A stretch of DNA of 64,000 nt from Gammaproteobacteria bacterium. GTDB taxonomy: Bacteria > Pseudomonadota > Gammaproteobacteria > Pseudomonadales > Azotimanducaceae. The notes beneath the pieces were generated by a model. The model did not search any database. It saw only the letters and a program-made list of their open reading frames with translations, and had not been told where the DNA came from. Below are positions 9,034 to 17,631 of the stretch, one piece after another; the first letter of the stretch is position 1; every line of letters starts with the position of its first letter. Position numbers and translations under genes: made by a program. Location of the stretch: NCBI GenBank assembly GCA_009841615.1, contig VXLL01000014.1:1-64000 (forward strand). The letters are read 5' to 3'.

Positions 9034-9279
9034 TTGATCATGGAAAGTGACCTGGTCGTTGTTTTGGATGTCAAGGGACTTCAGTGTCCCATGCCTTTAC
9101 TGAAAACAAAAAAAGCACTCAAGGATATCCCCACAGGTGGTCTTCTCCGGGTGTATGCAACCGATCCAGGTTCCGTGAAGGACTTTCAAGTTTTTTCATT
9201 ACACAGTCGCCACACGCTGTTAGAATCAACAGAAGCGGATGGGGTCTTTTCATACTTATTACAAAAGAATGCCGTTTGA
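9034..9279 (+). CDS. TusA-family sulfurtransferase-like protein
   Basis: Small protein of the TusA/SirA fold (81 residues from TTG 9034, or 79 from ATG 9040). The family motif is at the N-terminus: KGLQCPMPLLKTKKAL, with the sulfur-carrying Cys in CPMP. Family members relay persulfide sulfur for tRNA thiolation or molybdenum cofactor. This one sits at the locus of Pseudomonas PA1006, linked to molybdenum and nitrate metabolism, so it is probably that paralogue rather than TusA of the Tus relay. GGAGG at 9016-9020 is 13 bases from the TTG and 19 from the ATG, so the start is uncertain. The AI-2E permease gene follows after 6 bases. Confidence 0.88.
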   Translation: MIMESDLVVVLDVKGLQCPMPLLKTKKALKDIPTGGLLRVYATDPGSVKDFQVFSLHSRHTLLESTEADGVFSYLLQKNAV

Positions 9280-9285
9280 TCAAGC

Positions 9286-10359
9286 ATGCAATTTGTAGAG
9301 GTCGTTAAACAGTGGATCAACCGGTACTTCTCAAATACCGAAACCATTTATCTGCTCGTAGCAGCATTGGTGTTTCTCCTATTGCTGTTCACCATCGGAC
9401 GATATCTCGCACCAGTATTAATCGGGTTTGTGTTTGCATATGTATTGCAAGGCATCGTAGATCGCCTCGTGAAATGGAGAGTTCCCCATTTATTAGCCGT
9501 GATCATTTCGATGTTATTGTTTGTGGGCGGCCTGTTTGCACTTGTACTTGTAATCCTTCCGGTAGTATGGACCCAACTCCAAGAAGTGCTCGAACAATTG
9601 CCCGAACTAGCAGATGCAATCGAAGGAGCACTGTATGACTTTAGCGATGACTATCCTGCCCTGTTATCGACCGCACTAGTCGACGAAGTCCTTGCCGAAT
9701 TTCGCACCACACTGAGAGATTCTGGTACGGCTAGCTTAACTTGGTTCGTTAAACAGCTACCAAATTTGATCGCGACCGTAGTCTTTTTGTTACTCGTACC
9801 CATTGCTATGTTTTTCTTTCTGAAAGATCGTGAGACTCTCAAGCAGTATTTCGCGCTTTTCTTGCCAAAGAAACGCCCCATTATTGATCGCATTGGTCAA
9901 GATGTTGCTATGCAATTAGGAAGTTATATTCGTGGTAAGTTCTTAGAAATATTGATCGTTGGCACAGTTACTTACGTTGCGTTCATACTTCTTGGTCTAA
10001 AGTATGCAGCCTTGCTAGCGTTACTTGTCGGACTGTCGGTTATCTTTCCAATCATTGGCGCTGCGGTCGTGACTATACCCGTTGTAGTTGTTGCCCTGAT
10101 GCAGTTTGGGTTGAGCGCCGAGTTTGTGTGGATTGTTTTGGCATACGCGGTGATTCAAGCTCTCGATGGAAACTTACTCGTGCCCTTACTATTTGCCGAA
10201 GTGGTTAAGCTTCATCCGTTAGCGATCGTAGCTTCAGTTCTAGTGTTTGGTGGATTAGGTGGGGTGTGGGGCTTGTTCTTTGCAATTCCTTTAGCGATAT
10301 TTATCAAAGCAGTAGTGGAAGCGTGGCCACGAGAAGAACCACTTATAGCGTCGCCGTAG
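9286..10359 (+). CDS. AI-2E/PerM family transporter
   Basis: Inner-membrane protein of 357 residues with about eight membrane helices in the PerM/AI-2 exporter arrangement: two or three helices near the N-terminus (about 15-90), a soluble amphipathic middle (about 95-150), then a hydrophobic C-terminal half. Typical pieces are LIGFVFAYVLQGIVD, LLVPIAMFFFLKDRE and DGNLLVPLLFAEVVKLHPLAIV. The transported substrate is unknown; some members move small signals or act as ion antiporters. A PerM-like gene lies between the tusA-like gene and dapA in Pseudomonas too; bcp and gcvR, also found there, are absent. Probably cotranscribed with tusA and dapA. Confidence 0.9.
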   Translation: MQFVEVVKQWINRYFSNTETIYLLVAALVFLLLLFTIGRYLAPVLIGFVFAYVLQGIVDRLVKWRVPHLLAVIISMLLFVGGLFALVLVILPVVWTQLQEVLEQLPELADAIEGALYDFSDDYPALLSTALVDEVLAEFRTTLRDSGTASLTWFVKQLPNLIATVVFLLLVPIAMFFFLKDRETLKQYFALFLPKKRPIIDRIGQDVAMQLGSYIRGKFLEILIVGTVTYVAFILLGLKYAALLALLVGLSVIFPIIGAAVVTIPVVVVALMQFGLSAEFVWIVLAYAVIQALDGNLLVPLLFAEVVKLHPLAIVASVLVFGGLGGVWGLFFAIPLAIFIKAVVEAWPREEPLIASP

Positions 10360-10377
10360 TTACATGAAGGACATTTT

Positions 10378-11301
10378 GTGCTACAGCCCGAAACGGGACT
10401 GTTGAAATTGACTAAAGATTCGAGATTACTGAAGGGTAGCATTGTCGCTTTGGTAACGCCCATGGAAGAGGGTGGGGCAGTCGATTGGAAGAGCTTGGAT
10501 GCATTGGTAGATTGGCACGTAGAAGAAGGTACGCACGGAATCGTACCCGTTGGAACGACGGGGGAGTCTGCCACTTTGACCGCGACGGAGCAAACTGCAG
10601 TTATCGCAGCAGTGGTAAATCGAGTCGATGGTCGTATTCCCGTGATCGCTGGTACGGGCGCGAATTCAACACAACAAGCACTTGCGCTCACGCACTCGGG
10701 TCGAGCCGCAGGTGCGGATGCTTGCCTGATCGTTACTCCGTATTACAACAAACCACCCCAAGAGGGTCTCTACCGACACTATTGCACCATTGCAGACCAA
10801 GTAGACGTGCCGATAGTCTTGTACAACGTACCTTCAAGGACTGCTTGTGATCTGCTCGCTCAAACGGTTGCAAGGCTAGCCAAACATGAACGCATCATCG
10901 GAATAAAAGAGGCTTGCGGTACCCCGGATAGGGTGTCGGAAATTAAACAACGAGTCGATGAGAAATTCATAGTCCTGTCGGGAGAAGATTCCCAAACTCT
11001 TACTATGATGCAATACGGGGCGGTCGGTACAATTTCCGTCTCCGCGAACGTTGTGCCGAATTTAATGTCCAAGTTCTGCCAGAGCTATCTTTCGGGGAAC
11101 ATCGCCGAAGCGAATGAATTGGACCGATTACTACAACCACTGCACGAAGTCTTGTTTCTACAAACCAATCCAATACCCGCAAAGTGGGCTTTGCATGCGA
11201 TGAACCGAATTCCATCTGGCTTGAGGCTGCCTTTGGTTGCACTAGCTGAAGAACATCATGCCTCAATCCGAAACCAGTTAATGAAGTTTAAAGCGTTATG
11301 A
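10378..11301 (+). CDS. dapA: 4-hydroxy-tetrahydrodipicolinate synthase DapA
   Basis: Condenses pyruvate with aspartate semialdehyde, the first committed step to diaminopimelate and lysine. The Schiff-base lysine is Lys177 in IIGIKEACG and the proton-relay tyrosine Tyr149 in VLYNVPSRTA; GTTGES (about 59-64) binds the substrate carboxylate. The start is GTG at 10378, with AAGGA six bases upstream. This gives an N-terminal extension of about 16 residues over E. coli DapA. A TTG start nearer the conserved GSIVALVTPM is possible. The 3' end overlaps bamC by four bases (ATGA). Confidence 0.96.
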   Translation: MLQPETGLLKLTKDSRLLKGSIVALVTPMEEGGAVDWKSLDALVDWHVEEGTHGIVPVGTTGESATLTATEQTAVIAAVVNRVDGRIPVIAGTGANSTQQALALTHSGRAAGADACLIVTPYYNKPPQEGLYRHYCTIADQVDVPIVLYNVPSRTACDLLAQTVARLAKHERIIGIKEACGTPDRVSEIKQRVDEKFIVLSGEDSQTLTMMQYGAVGTISVSANVVPNLMSKFCQSYLSGNIAEANELDRLLQPLHEVLFLQTNPIPAKWALHAMNRIPSGLRLPLVALAEEHHASIRNQLMKFKAL

Positions 11302-12428
11302 AAAACTCTACAACTACCGTTGTATTCCTTTTGTTTGGTGGATTCTTATGGAACGGTTGTAGTTCTTTTGATCGGGAACACATTGATGTCGACAGAGCTT
11401 CCGTCTATACCGAAATTCAAAGTACGCCAGAACTGGTTATTCCATCACATATGGACCCGATAGAGGTAGAGGATCTGTGGGTTGTACCGGAAATCGAAGA
11501 TCGGCCGTTAGCACCATTTTTTGGCAACGAAGTACCACGCCCAATGCCGATCGTTGGTCCCACAGATCTAGACCTAGTGAGCATTCAAAATCTCGGACCA
11601 AATCGAAGCTGGGTGGTCGTACAACGTGCGCCAGAAACAGTGTGGCCAGTTATCAAGCAATGGATTCAAGATTCTGGAATCGTGATCCGGTATGAAGATC
11701 GGCGTAATGGATCGTTGTTTTCGGAACCAATGTCATTTGAGGGTACGCAGCCTGATTCACCTCGTACATTAATCGAACAAGGCAAACAAAATGCTGACAT
11801 CAGTGGTGGCACTGACTGGATGGCAGTTCAACTTGAAAATGGTTTTCGCAGAAGCTCTACAGAAGTGCACCTACGTTATATGAATGAACCGTCTGACGAG
11901 GTAGTAACGACCACCGAGTGGCCGGAAAAGTCGGTGTCTATTGATATCGAACGAGCGTTACTGAACAATCTTGCGCAGTATGACGCATCTGGTTATGTTG
12001 CCCCTACTGTTTCAATCGAAGCCACGAACATTTCATTGAAGCCGAAAGTGGAAGTGGTTGAAGACGAACAAGGTTTCCCCTCACTACGTTTTCATGTAGA
12101 CTTTACGAGGGCGTGGGCGACCATACAGAAAGCACTGAATAACGCTGAGATCAACATTCTTTCTCAGGAATCCGGAGACCGCTATTTTGAAGTTGAAGTT
12201 TCAGAGACAGCGCTCCGGAACAAGCAGAAAAATTTCTTTCGTAGGCTAATCCGACTAGGGAACGAGGGAACTAACAAATATCCGAGTACAGTTCGGATTC
12301 TTATCGAAGGGTCAGACGATTCTGACGATGTTTATACGATTCGACTCATAAATGTTGAATCAGAGGATCGTTTACCGGTTGAATTCGCTCGCCAACTGTT
12401 GCTCATATTGCGAGAACATCTAATCTAG
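11298..12428 (+). CDS. bamC: Outer membrane assembly lipoprotein BamC
   Basis: Lipoprotein of the Bam complex that inserts beta-barrel proteins in the outer membrane. The 376 residues start with a lipoprotein signal peptide whose Cys is in LWNGCSS. An unstructured N-terminal segment of about 70 residues follows, then two helix-grip domains separated by a linker (about 100-220 and 265-375). WVVVQRAPETVWPVIKQWI opens the first. The dapA-bamC overlap is the same as in E. coli and Pseudomonas and is strong evidence for the name, since BamC sequences diverge quickly. Confidence 0.9.
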   Translation: MKNSTTTVVFLLFGGFLWNGCSSFDREHIDVDRASVYTEIQSTPELVIPSHMDPIEVEDLWVVPEIEDRPLAPFFGNEVPRPMPIVGPTDLDLVSIQNLGPNRSWVVVQRAPETVWPVIKQWIQDSGIVIRYEDRRNGSLFSEPMSFEGTQPDSPRTLIEQGKQNADISGGTDWMAVQLENGFRRSSTEVHLRYMNEPSDEVVTTTEWPEKSVSIDIERALLNNLAQYDASGYVAPTVSIEATNISLKPKVEVVEDEQGFPSLRFHVDFTRAWATIQKALNNAEINILSQESGDRYFEVEVSETALRNKQKNFFRRLIRLGNEGTNKYPSTVRILIEGSDDSDDVYTIRLINVESEDRLPVEFARQLLLILREHLI

Positions 12429-12477
12429 CATTGCTAGTATCCGACTGATTCAGTGTGGTGTTGACAAGGATCGAGGC

Positions 12478-13230
12478 GTGAAATATGCTTCGCTCGGAAG
12501 CGGCAGTCGGGGTAACTGCACGGTCGTTGTCTCACCACAAACTACAATCCTAGTCGATTGTGGTTTCGGATGTCGAGAGACTGAAATCCGGCTCAATGAA
12601 AAAGGTGTTGATCCTGCTAGAGTAGAAGCGATTTTTGTTACCCATGAACACGGTGATCATCGCCGTGGTGTCGGACCATTTGCGCGAAAATATGGTGTAT
12701 GTGTCTATGGGACCAAAGGAACGTTGTCGCGGCTCGATCTAAAGCACTGTAGATCTTTTGAAATCCAATGCGGACACCCCGTGAATATTGGCGATATGGT
12801 CTTGTTTCCCGTAGCGGTACCGCACGATGCTCGAGAGCCCTCTCAATTTGTCATTGAACACGCTAATCGAAGGCTTGGAATCCTGTCTGACATTGGTTCC
12901 CTCACGCCGCCAGTCGTGGAACACTATCGGCACTGTGATTCACTGTTCGTCGAAGCGAATCACGATTTGGACATGTTGTGGAACGGTCCTTATCAGTACT
13001 CTTTGAAGGTTCGAATCGCTGGCGATGAAGGACATCTTTCGAATGATCAGACTGCAGAATTTGTAAGTCTCGTGCATCATTCCAACATGCAGTCATTGGT
13101 TCTTGGCCACTTGAGTCAGGAGAATAACCATCCAGAGATTGTGAACGAGTGTTTCCACAAATTTCGTCAGTCTATGGACGTACGGATCGCTTCACAATCA
13201 AAAGGTACGGATTGGATCCATGTAGGCTAG
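12478..13230 (+). CDS. MBL-fold metallo-hydrolase (YycJ/WalJ-like)
   Basis: A 250-residue metallo-beta-lactamase-fold protein. The opening KYASLGSGSRGNC and metal motif THEHGDHRRG (HEHGDH at 56-61) match the family that contains YycJ/WalJ, a predicted phosphodiesterase or exonuclease. Further metal-binding histidines are in VPHDARE and LGHLSQENNHP. Pseudomonas has the same gene after bamC (PA1012), before purC; purC is missing here and tRNA-Ser follows. The start is GTG at 12478; upstream there is only AAGGATCGAGGC, a weak Shine-Dalgarno. Confidence 0.88.
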   Translation: MKYASLGSGSRGNCTVVVSPQTTILVDCGFGCRETEIRLNEKGVDPARVEAIFVTHEHGDHRRGVGPFARKYGVCVYGTKGTLSRLDLKHCRSFEIQCGHPVNIGDMVLFPVAVPHDAREPSQFVIEHANRRLGILSDIGSLTPPVVEHYRHCDSLFVEANHDLDMLWNGPYQYSLKVRIAGDEGHLSNDQTAEFVSLVHHSNMQSLVLGHLSQENNHPEIVNECFHKFRQSMDVRIASQSKGTDWIHVG

Positions 13231-13501
13231 CGAGATTTCGATTGGCCACCCACGTACACACAGTGGTGTGATTATGAGTATCGAAAGATTGACAAAACAG
13301 TCCCGCGGCGCATGTACTAGTTTGAGACACCGCTCAACTATAGGATGCTACGAGTGTTGTTTTTATACCGTCTACGTGGCTGAACGAATTCTGCTAATCG
13401 AGATTGCATAACAGCTGAGCGAACCGTTCATATTCGAGTCCTATCGGGTGCCACAATTGTAAAACGGCTACACGACCAAGACATAAAATCTAAAGCCGCT
13501 C

Positions 13502-13591
13502 GGAGAGGTGCCAGAGCTGGTCGAATGGGCCTGACTCGAAATCAGGTGTGTCCTTTGGGCACCCAGGGTTCGAATCCCTGCCTCTCCGCCA
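13502..13591 (+). tRNA. tRNA-Ser (anticodon CGA)
   Basis: 90-base class II tRNA. The acceptor stem GGAGAGG pairs with CCTCTCC, the anticodon stem CCTGA/TCAGG encloses the loop CTCGAAA (anticodon CGA), and a long variable arm TGTGTCCTTTGGGCACC follows. The T-loop is GTTCGAATC, the discriminator is G and the CCA is encoded. A TAAAAT -10 box at 13484-13489 lies just upstream. Pseudomonas has a tRNA-Ser after purC at the same locus. Confidence 0.97.
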
Positions 13592-13615
13592 AAAATTCGC
13601 GACGAGTTTCCCGAT

Positions 13616-14581
13616 TTAAGATATACTGCGCGACTTCTTTATGAGATCCCAAGCCTCATTGATTTCACTCGCTTTTGCTGTTGCCGCTTCAATTAAGAAA
13701 GCGGGTAAGTCTCTACCTTCAAATTTATCTGGGTGAGTTTCCGCAATCTTGCGTTGATATGCGCGTTTTATTGATTTGTCAGAATCGTTCGAAGACACCC
13801 CCAAGGTTTCATATGCAGCTTTGAGCTCTCCATTTTGCGAGGAGGTTTGTCGATTGTTGCTGGTTCGGTCGTATGAGCTACTGGTTCTGTCGTAAGAATC
13901 ACTTCGAGAATACTGCCTTCTTTGTCGGAAATGTTCACGATGAGACTCATAGCTGGAATATTGTTGCCAATAGCTTTGATGGTGGCGTGCTATGTAGTTC
14001 TGAGCTGTCTGTGAGTTGATTCCTAGAGCATCAGCGTATGCAAGCAGGAGTGATTGTTTCGTACTACTGACACCGTCAATCGCAGCGAGATTTACCATAG
14101 CCTCAAAGAGTAGCTCTCGAGCTAACGAACCCATTCCTGTCGATGCTCGTAGTTTTTCAAGACATCGCCTGAAGTCGAATGATGGACTCTTACCCTCATT
14201 AAAACCGTCAATGGCGACGCGTCGCTGATCACTACTAAGCGACAATCGATCCATAAAGTTGTTCGCTTGACGAATCTCCAGTTTGGAGACACGACCATCG
14301 GCCTTGGATATGTGCCCGGCTATTTGGAAGAAGGTTTTGAAACCGGTTTCGGTGATGCTTACACTACCCGATTCCCGTTGTGTCCCAAAACGTCCCGTGT
14401 TTGAACTAAAGCCACCGAAGTACCCAGAACGTACACGACTTTGATCGCGGTCGTGTGGTGAAAACGTGAGGAACGACGATGCGACAAATATGCTTGGAAT
14501 AATTCCCCAAGCACCGAAGTTCATTGCTACTCCCGCAGCCACAATCAACAAGAAAATGCCTACTGCAAAGAGGAATCGCAT
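13616..14581 (-). CDS. djlA: DjlA-like membrane-anchored DnaJ co-chaperone
   Basis: Inner-membrane J-domain protein that stimulates DnaK and is linked in E. coli to envelope stress through Rcs. The 321 residues contain N-terminal membrane segments (about 3-40), a TerB-like helical domain (about 80-200) and a low-complexity Ser/Tyr/Arg/Gln linker (about 205-250) with the repeat SYDRTSSSYDRTS. The C-terminal J domain (255-320) has the HPD motif at 283-285. The architecture equals DjlA; the longer hydrophobic start (two helices rather than one) differs a little. It converges with the tRNA-Ser gene. Confidence 0.9.
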   Translation of the reverse strand: MRFLFAVGIFLLIVAAGVAMNFGAWGIIPSIFVASSFLTFSPHDRDQSRVRSGYFGGFSSNTGRFGTQRESGSVSITETGFKTFFQIAGHISKADGRVSKLEIRQANNFMDRLSLSSDQRRVAIDGFNEGKSPSFDFRRCLEKLRASTGMGSLARELLFEAMVNLAAIDGVSSTKQSLLLAYADALGINSQTAQNYIARHHQSYWQQYSSYESHREHFRQRRQYSRSDSYDRTSSSYDRTSNNRQTSSQNGELKAAYETLGVSSNDSDKSIKRAYQRKIAETHPDKFEGRDLPAFLIEAATAKASEINEAWDLIKKSRSIS

Positions 14582-14854
14582 TTGCTCAATGGGGAGAAGA
14601 ATCGACTAAAAAAGATGGTCTGAACCACATATTTCACGGCCTAGATGAAATCCGTGTTTGACGCTCGGTTGTTGCAATCATGCACGAATCGTTCCAAGGT
14701 CGTTTTTTGAATGAATACAGTATACCCTTCTATCGGTTCGTTTCCTCAATTCAACACAAAACAGCAGAAAGATTGTTATTGAGAAGCAAAACACCAAAGA
14801 TTCGCTGAGATCACGGATTGATACAATTTTCTGCGACGAAAAATACTAAATTGC

Positions 14855-15709
14855 ATGGAAAACAACGAGTACATCTTCGAAGTTCTTACAGAGACGTTTC
14901 AGTCCGACGTGGTTAACCGTTCTCAAGAACTCCCCGTGGTGTTGTTGTGTTGGGCTACTCAAATTCAAGCCTCTGTCGACACCAAGCACATTTTGGAACG
15001 TCTTGCCGCACAGTTTCAAGGAAAATTTGCGCTTGCTCTGATGGATGTGGCAAAAGATCCGAGGATGGCGCAACAACTGCAAATTCAGGGTCTGCCCAGT
15101 ATACGCGTGATTGTTGACGGCGGAATTGCAGGACAGTTAGAAGGACCGCAACAAGAAGACAGTTTACGCCAGTTGATCGAACAATTTACCATGTCGACAG
15201 GTGAACGACTCCAAGAGAGTTTAGAGTCCGTGTTAGCCGCGAGAGACTGGGACCAAGCACTCATGATGATAGAAGCTTCGTTGAACCAGGAACCTAACAA
15301 TCCGAAGTATTTAGCCGAACAAGCTGACGTATTGATTTGTAAAGGAGACTACACGAACGCCCAACGCGTTCTCGATGCCATGCCAGAGGATGGAACGGAG
15401 AAACAACGTCCCCAGAATAGGTTGGAACTTGTACAAGAAGTAGCAGGGATACGCCCCCTTGATGAGCTTGAGCATCAACTTCAAATTAAACCAGAGGATC
15501 TCGAGGCAGTTTATGAAGTGGCGTTGCATCATGCGATGGACTTTCGCTACGAGCAATCACTGGATAAATTGCTCTTAATACTACAACGAGATCGCACATT
15601 TCGCGATGACATTGCGCGTACCACAATGATTCGCGTGATGTCTCTAATGCCTCGAGATTCTCAGATTGCACAGAACTATCGCCGGGAGATGTTTAGTTTG
15701 ATGCACTGA
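14855..15709 (+). CDS. cnoX: Chaperedoxin CnoX / YbbN-like co-chaperone
   Basis: Cytosolic holdase that protects GroEL/DnaK substrates. The 284 residues consist of a thioredoxin-like N-terminal domain (about 1-112) and tetratricopeptide-like repeats (about 120-284). The usual active-site CxxC is lost: where thioredoxin has WCGPC this protein has CWATQIQAS, as in E. coli YbbN, whose domain is not a normal oxidoreductase. The cis-proline segment (GLPSIRV) is kept. It is a single gene diverging from djlA, so two co-chaperones share this spacer. Confidence 0.88.
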   Translation: MENNEYIFEVLTETFQSDVVNRSQELPVVLLCWATQIQASVDTKHILERLAAQFQGKFALALMDVAKDPRMAQQLQIQGLPSIRVIVDGGIAGQLEGPQQEDSLRQLIEQFTMSTGERLQESLESVLAARDWDQALMMIEASLNQEPNNPKYLAEQADVLICKGDYTNAQRVLDAMPEDGTEKQRPQNRLELVQEVAGIRPLDELEHQLQIKPEDLEAVYEVALHHAMDFRYEQSLDKLLLILQRDRTFRDDIARTTMIRVMSLMPRDSQIAQNYRREMFSLMH

Positions 15710-15774
15710 TCGATTCTTGCATCGACCAGTATTGTCGGAATTCTCCACAGCACAAAAAACTACTTTTTTACTGC

Positions 15775-15802
15775 TTGAATTGTCTGTATCCACCCATATA
15801 CA
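15775..15802 (+). promoter_or_regulatory. Candidate sigma-70 promoter of the amidotransferase gene
   Basis: TTGAAT (15775-15780) and TATACA (15797-15802) with a 16-base spacer, about 25 bases upstream of the TTG start at 15827. AGAGGAAG lies between as Shine-Dalgarno. Confidence 0.45.
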
Positions 15803-15826
15803 AGTCTTTAGTAACAAGAGGAAGAC

Positions 15827-16534
15827 TTGACCACATTAGGAATAATTAAAGCAGACGACATCGATGTCGAACTCAGGCCGCTATTCGGCGATACTCACGG
15901 CATGTTTCAGCGATTGTTCGACTCTGCAGGCTCTGATCAGCTAACACTCCGTAGCTATGATGCGCGTGAATATCTCTATCCCGAGAATTTGGATGAGTGT
16001 GACGGTTATTTAATCACCGGGAGTCGTTATTGTGCGTTCAGTGAAACACCCTGGATTCAACGGTTGATTGAGTTTGTCCGCATGCTTGATCAAGAGCGCA
16101 AGAAGCTAATTGGCATCTGTTTTGGGCATCAGTGTATCGCGTTAGCGTTGGGTGGATCGGTGGTCAACGCGCCACAAGGATGGGGCATGGGAGTGCACGA
16201 GTACCGACTACTCTTAACCGGAGTACTGTCTGATGTATCTACATCAACTATTCGTTTGCGATGTAGTCATGAGGATCAGGTCGCAAGATTACCGTCTCGA
16301 GCAACTCGATTACTAACAAGTGAGTTTTGTGAAAACGCCGGAATGATTGTTGAGAATCACTTTGTATCCTTTCAAGCACACCCGGAATTTGGTGTTGACT
16401 TTACGAGACATTTGATTCTGAACCGAGAAGAAGATCTTGGTCCAAATTTTGAGCCTGCGATGGCTTCGTTGGATAGTGAGGTGGACAGTATCTCGGTTGC
16501 ACGATCCTTGGTGCGATTTCTAGAACGCACTTAA
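15827..16534 (+). CDS. Class I glutamine amidotransferase-like protein
   Basis: Stand-alone class I glutamine amidotransferase domain of 235 residues. The nucleophile is Cys98 in GICFGHQCIA; the catalytic His185 and Glu187 are in FQAHPEFG. The triad is complete, so hydrolysis of a gamma-glutamyl amide is expected. It resembles the GMP-synthase-like proteins that have no synthetase partner; such genes include gamma-glutamyl-polyamine or glucosinolate-type hydrolases, but I cannot assign the substrate. The start is TTG at 15827 with AGAGGAAG just upstream. It has its own promoter and no operon partner. Confidence 0.85.
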   Translation: MTTLGIIKADDIDVELRPLFGDTHGMFQRLFDSAGSDQLTLRSYDAREYLYPENLDECDGYLITGSRYCAFSETPWIQRLIEFVRMLDQERKKLIGICFGHQCIALALGGSVVNAPQGWGMGVHEYRLLLTGVLSDVSTSTIRLRCSHEDQVARLPSRATRLLTSEFCENAGMIVENHFVSFQAHPEFGVDFTRHLILNREEDLGPNFEPAMASLDSEVDSISVARSLVRFLERT

Positions 16535-16584
16535 TCGCAACAACTTTACCCTGAAAGTTTTATAGAGTTTAGTAAGCCCTTGGA

Positions 16585-16815
16585 CTAACCGCGTCGATGG
16601 CGGAAAAAGATCACCCATACCAGCAGATAAACGGCGATAGTCTTTAGCGGCATGAAGAGTAGACAACAAAAAGTGACGACGCGAAGAATTGCTGGATTGA
16701 ATCCGAACCGATTCGCGATTCCGGCGCAAACGCCAAGAATCCAAGCTGAGTGCCTCGAAAATGCCTCGTCCATGTACTCCGCAGTGCGTTCACCTGCCAT
16801 GTATCGATTTCTCAT
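16585..16815 (-). CDS. PspC-domain membrane protein
   Basis: Small protein of 76 residues with one PspC domain. The region from about 23 on reads SAWILGVCAGIANRFGFNPAILRVVTFCCLLF, followed by a second hydrophobic stretch and a basic end FFRHRRG. PspC proteins sense envelope stress in the phage-shock system. No pspA, pspB or pspF lies near, so a phage-shock role is not shown. The ATG overlaps the stop of the upstream gene by ATGA, so the two are translationally coupled. Confidence 0.85.
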   Translation of the reverse strand: MRNRYMAGERTAEYMDEAFSRHSAWILGVCAGIANRFGFNPAILRVVTFCCLLFMPLKTIAVYLLVWVIFFRHRRG

Positions 16816-17042
16816 AATTCTATTACCTTAAAGATGTAGTCTAGGTTGTAGTTACTAGTACGTTCTCCAATTTCTTGGATTTGTACAGTAGCGTCAAGTT
16901 CCATGGTGTTCGTCTGTTGCGGCACGGTGGCCGGCGGATGAGTAACAAACGTCGCGATAAACAGTAAGAGTACGAAGCCAGCTGTGATCGCCAGAGCTAA
17001 CAGCGAAGATCTTGGGGAACTGTACCTGGCGATTCTGATCAT
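16812..17042 (-). CDS. Small single-pass membrane protein of unknown function, partner of PspC-like gene
   Basis: 76 residues: a basic N-terminus (MIRIARYSSPRSS), one membrane segment (about 14-33, LLALAITAGFVLLLFIATFV), then a 40-residue tail expected outside the cytoplasm (VTHPPATVPQQTNTMELDATVQ...). I do not recognise a family. The four-base ATGA overlap with the PspC-like gene indicates a two-gene operon and perhaps a joint complex. The tail does not look like PspB, which has a cytoplasmic coiled coil. Confidence 0.65.
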   Translation of the reverse strand: MIRIARYSSPRSSLLALAITAGFVLLLFIATFVTHPPATVPQQTNTMELDATVQIQEIGERTSNYNLDYIFKVIEL

Positions 17043-17631
17043 CGGTACCTACCTGCTAACGAGTGCTCTTTTCCGGTTTGCCGTTGCGAGTCTTTTCGCC
17101 TATCAAATTGCAAACTATCTGCTGTAATCATGCTGGTTGTTTGACTTCGTTCTGTTTGTATTGCAAATTAATAAGCACAAACCGTGCCAAACCTTTGACG
17201 ATGTGCGCATGAAATAGTGAAGAGAAATCTATTCTCTCAATACAGCCTGTTTCACCACCAAATACTCACAATCTGCATAGTTGCACAAAGTCACCGGTTT
17301 CTGTGCGTTGACATAGGTTTCGATTAAACCTAACAGATCACAGACGATGAATCCTAACCCAAGCAAGATCCCAGAATTTCTCTGCCTGTCGTTCTAACAA
17401 GTCCAAGTTCGGTAAACTCTCAGCAGGACAGGTTCTGTATTGTGGGCTACTCTTTCCACCGAGTCAACGAGAAGTTTCGTGTATAAATGCATCTGTACAA
17501 CACGGTTCAAAGAGCTCACCACAATAAGATCTAGCCACTCCGTTCGGAGGGAACAGAGAATTTCCTGTACTCATTGGTACGATAGTTGCTTAGGTGTGAC
17601 ATTGCAATACTTTAAAAATCAAGGAATACCC
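17043..17631. other. Intergenic region of 589 bases
   Basis: No known RNA or convincing gene. It holds the regulated-looking promoter at 17308-17336. The frame of the next gene is open back to 17440, but the extra residues look random and AAGGAA at 17620 supports the start at 17632. If the 17308 promoter drives that gene, the 5' leader is about 290 bases. Confidence 0.45.
17308..17336 (+). promoter_or_regulatory. Promoter with inverted repeat in its spacer
   Basis: Consensus -35 TTGACA (17308-17313), 17-base spacer, weak -10 TAACAG (17331-17336). The spacer is filled by a perfect inverted repeat, TAGGTTT-CGATT-AAACCTA (17314-17332). A regulator bound there would block or remodel the promoter. 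The weak -10 fits an activated or MerR-like promoter, but no regulator gene is adjacent. Confidence 0.4.

Noticed and set aside
10212..10691. 159-codon open frame antisense to perM/dapA
   Set aside because: It lies opposite two clear genes and has shadow-type composition rich in Ser, Thr and Pro.
17440..17631. N-terminal extension of the GIN-domain gene back to 17440
   Set aside because: The extra residues have no signal peptide or homology and cysteine-rich random composition; ATG 17632 has AAGGAA and opens a normal signal peptide.
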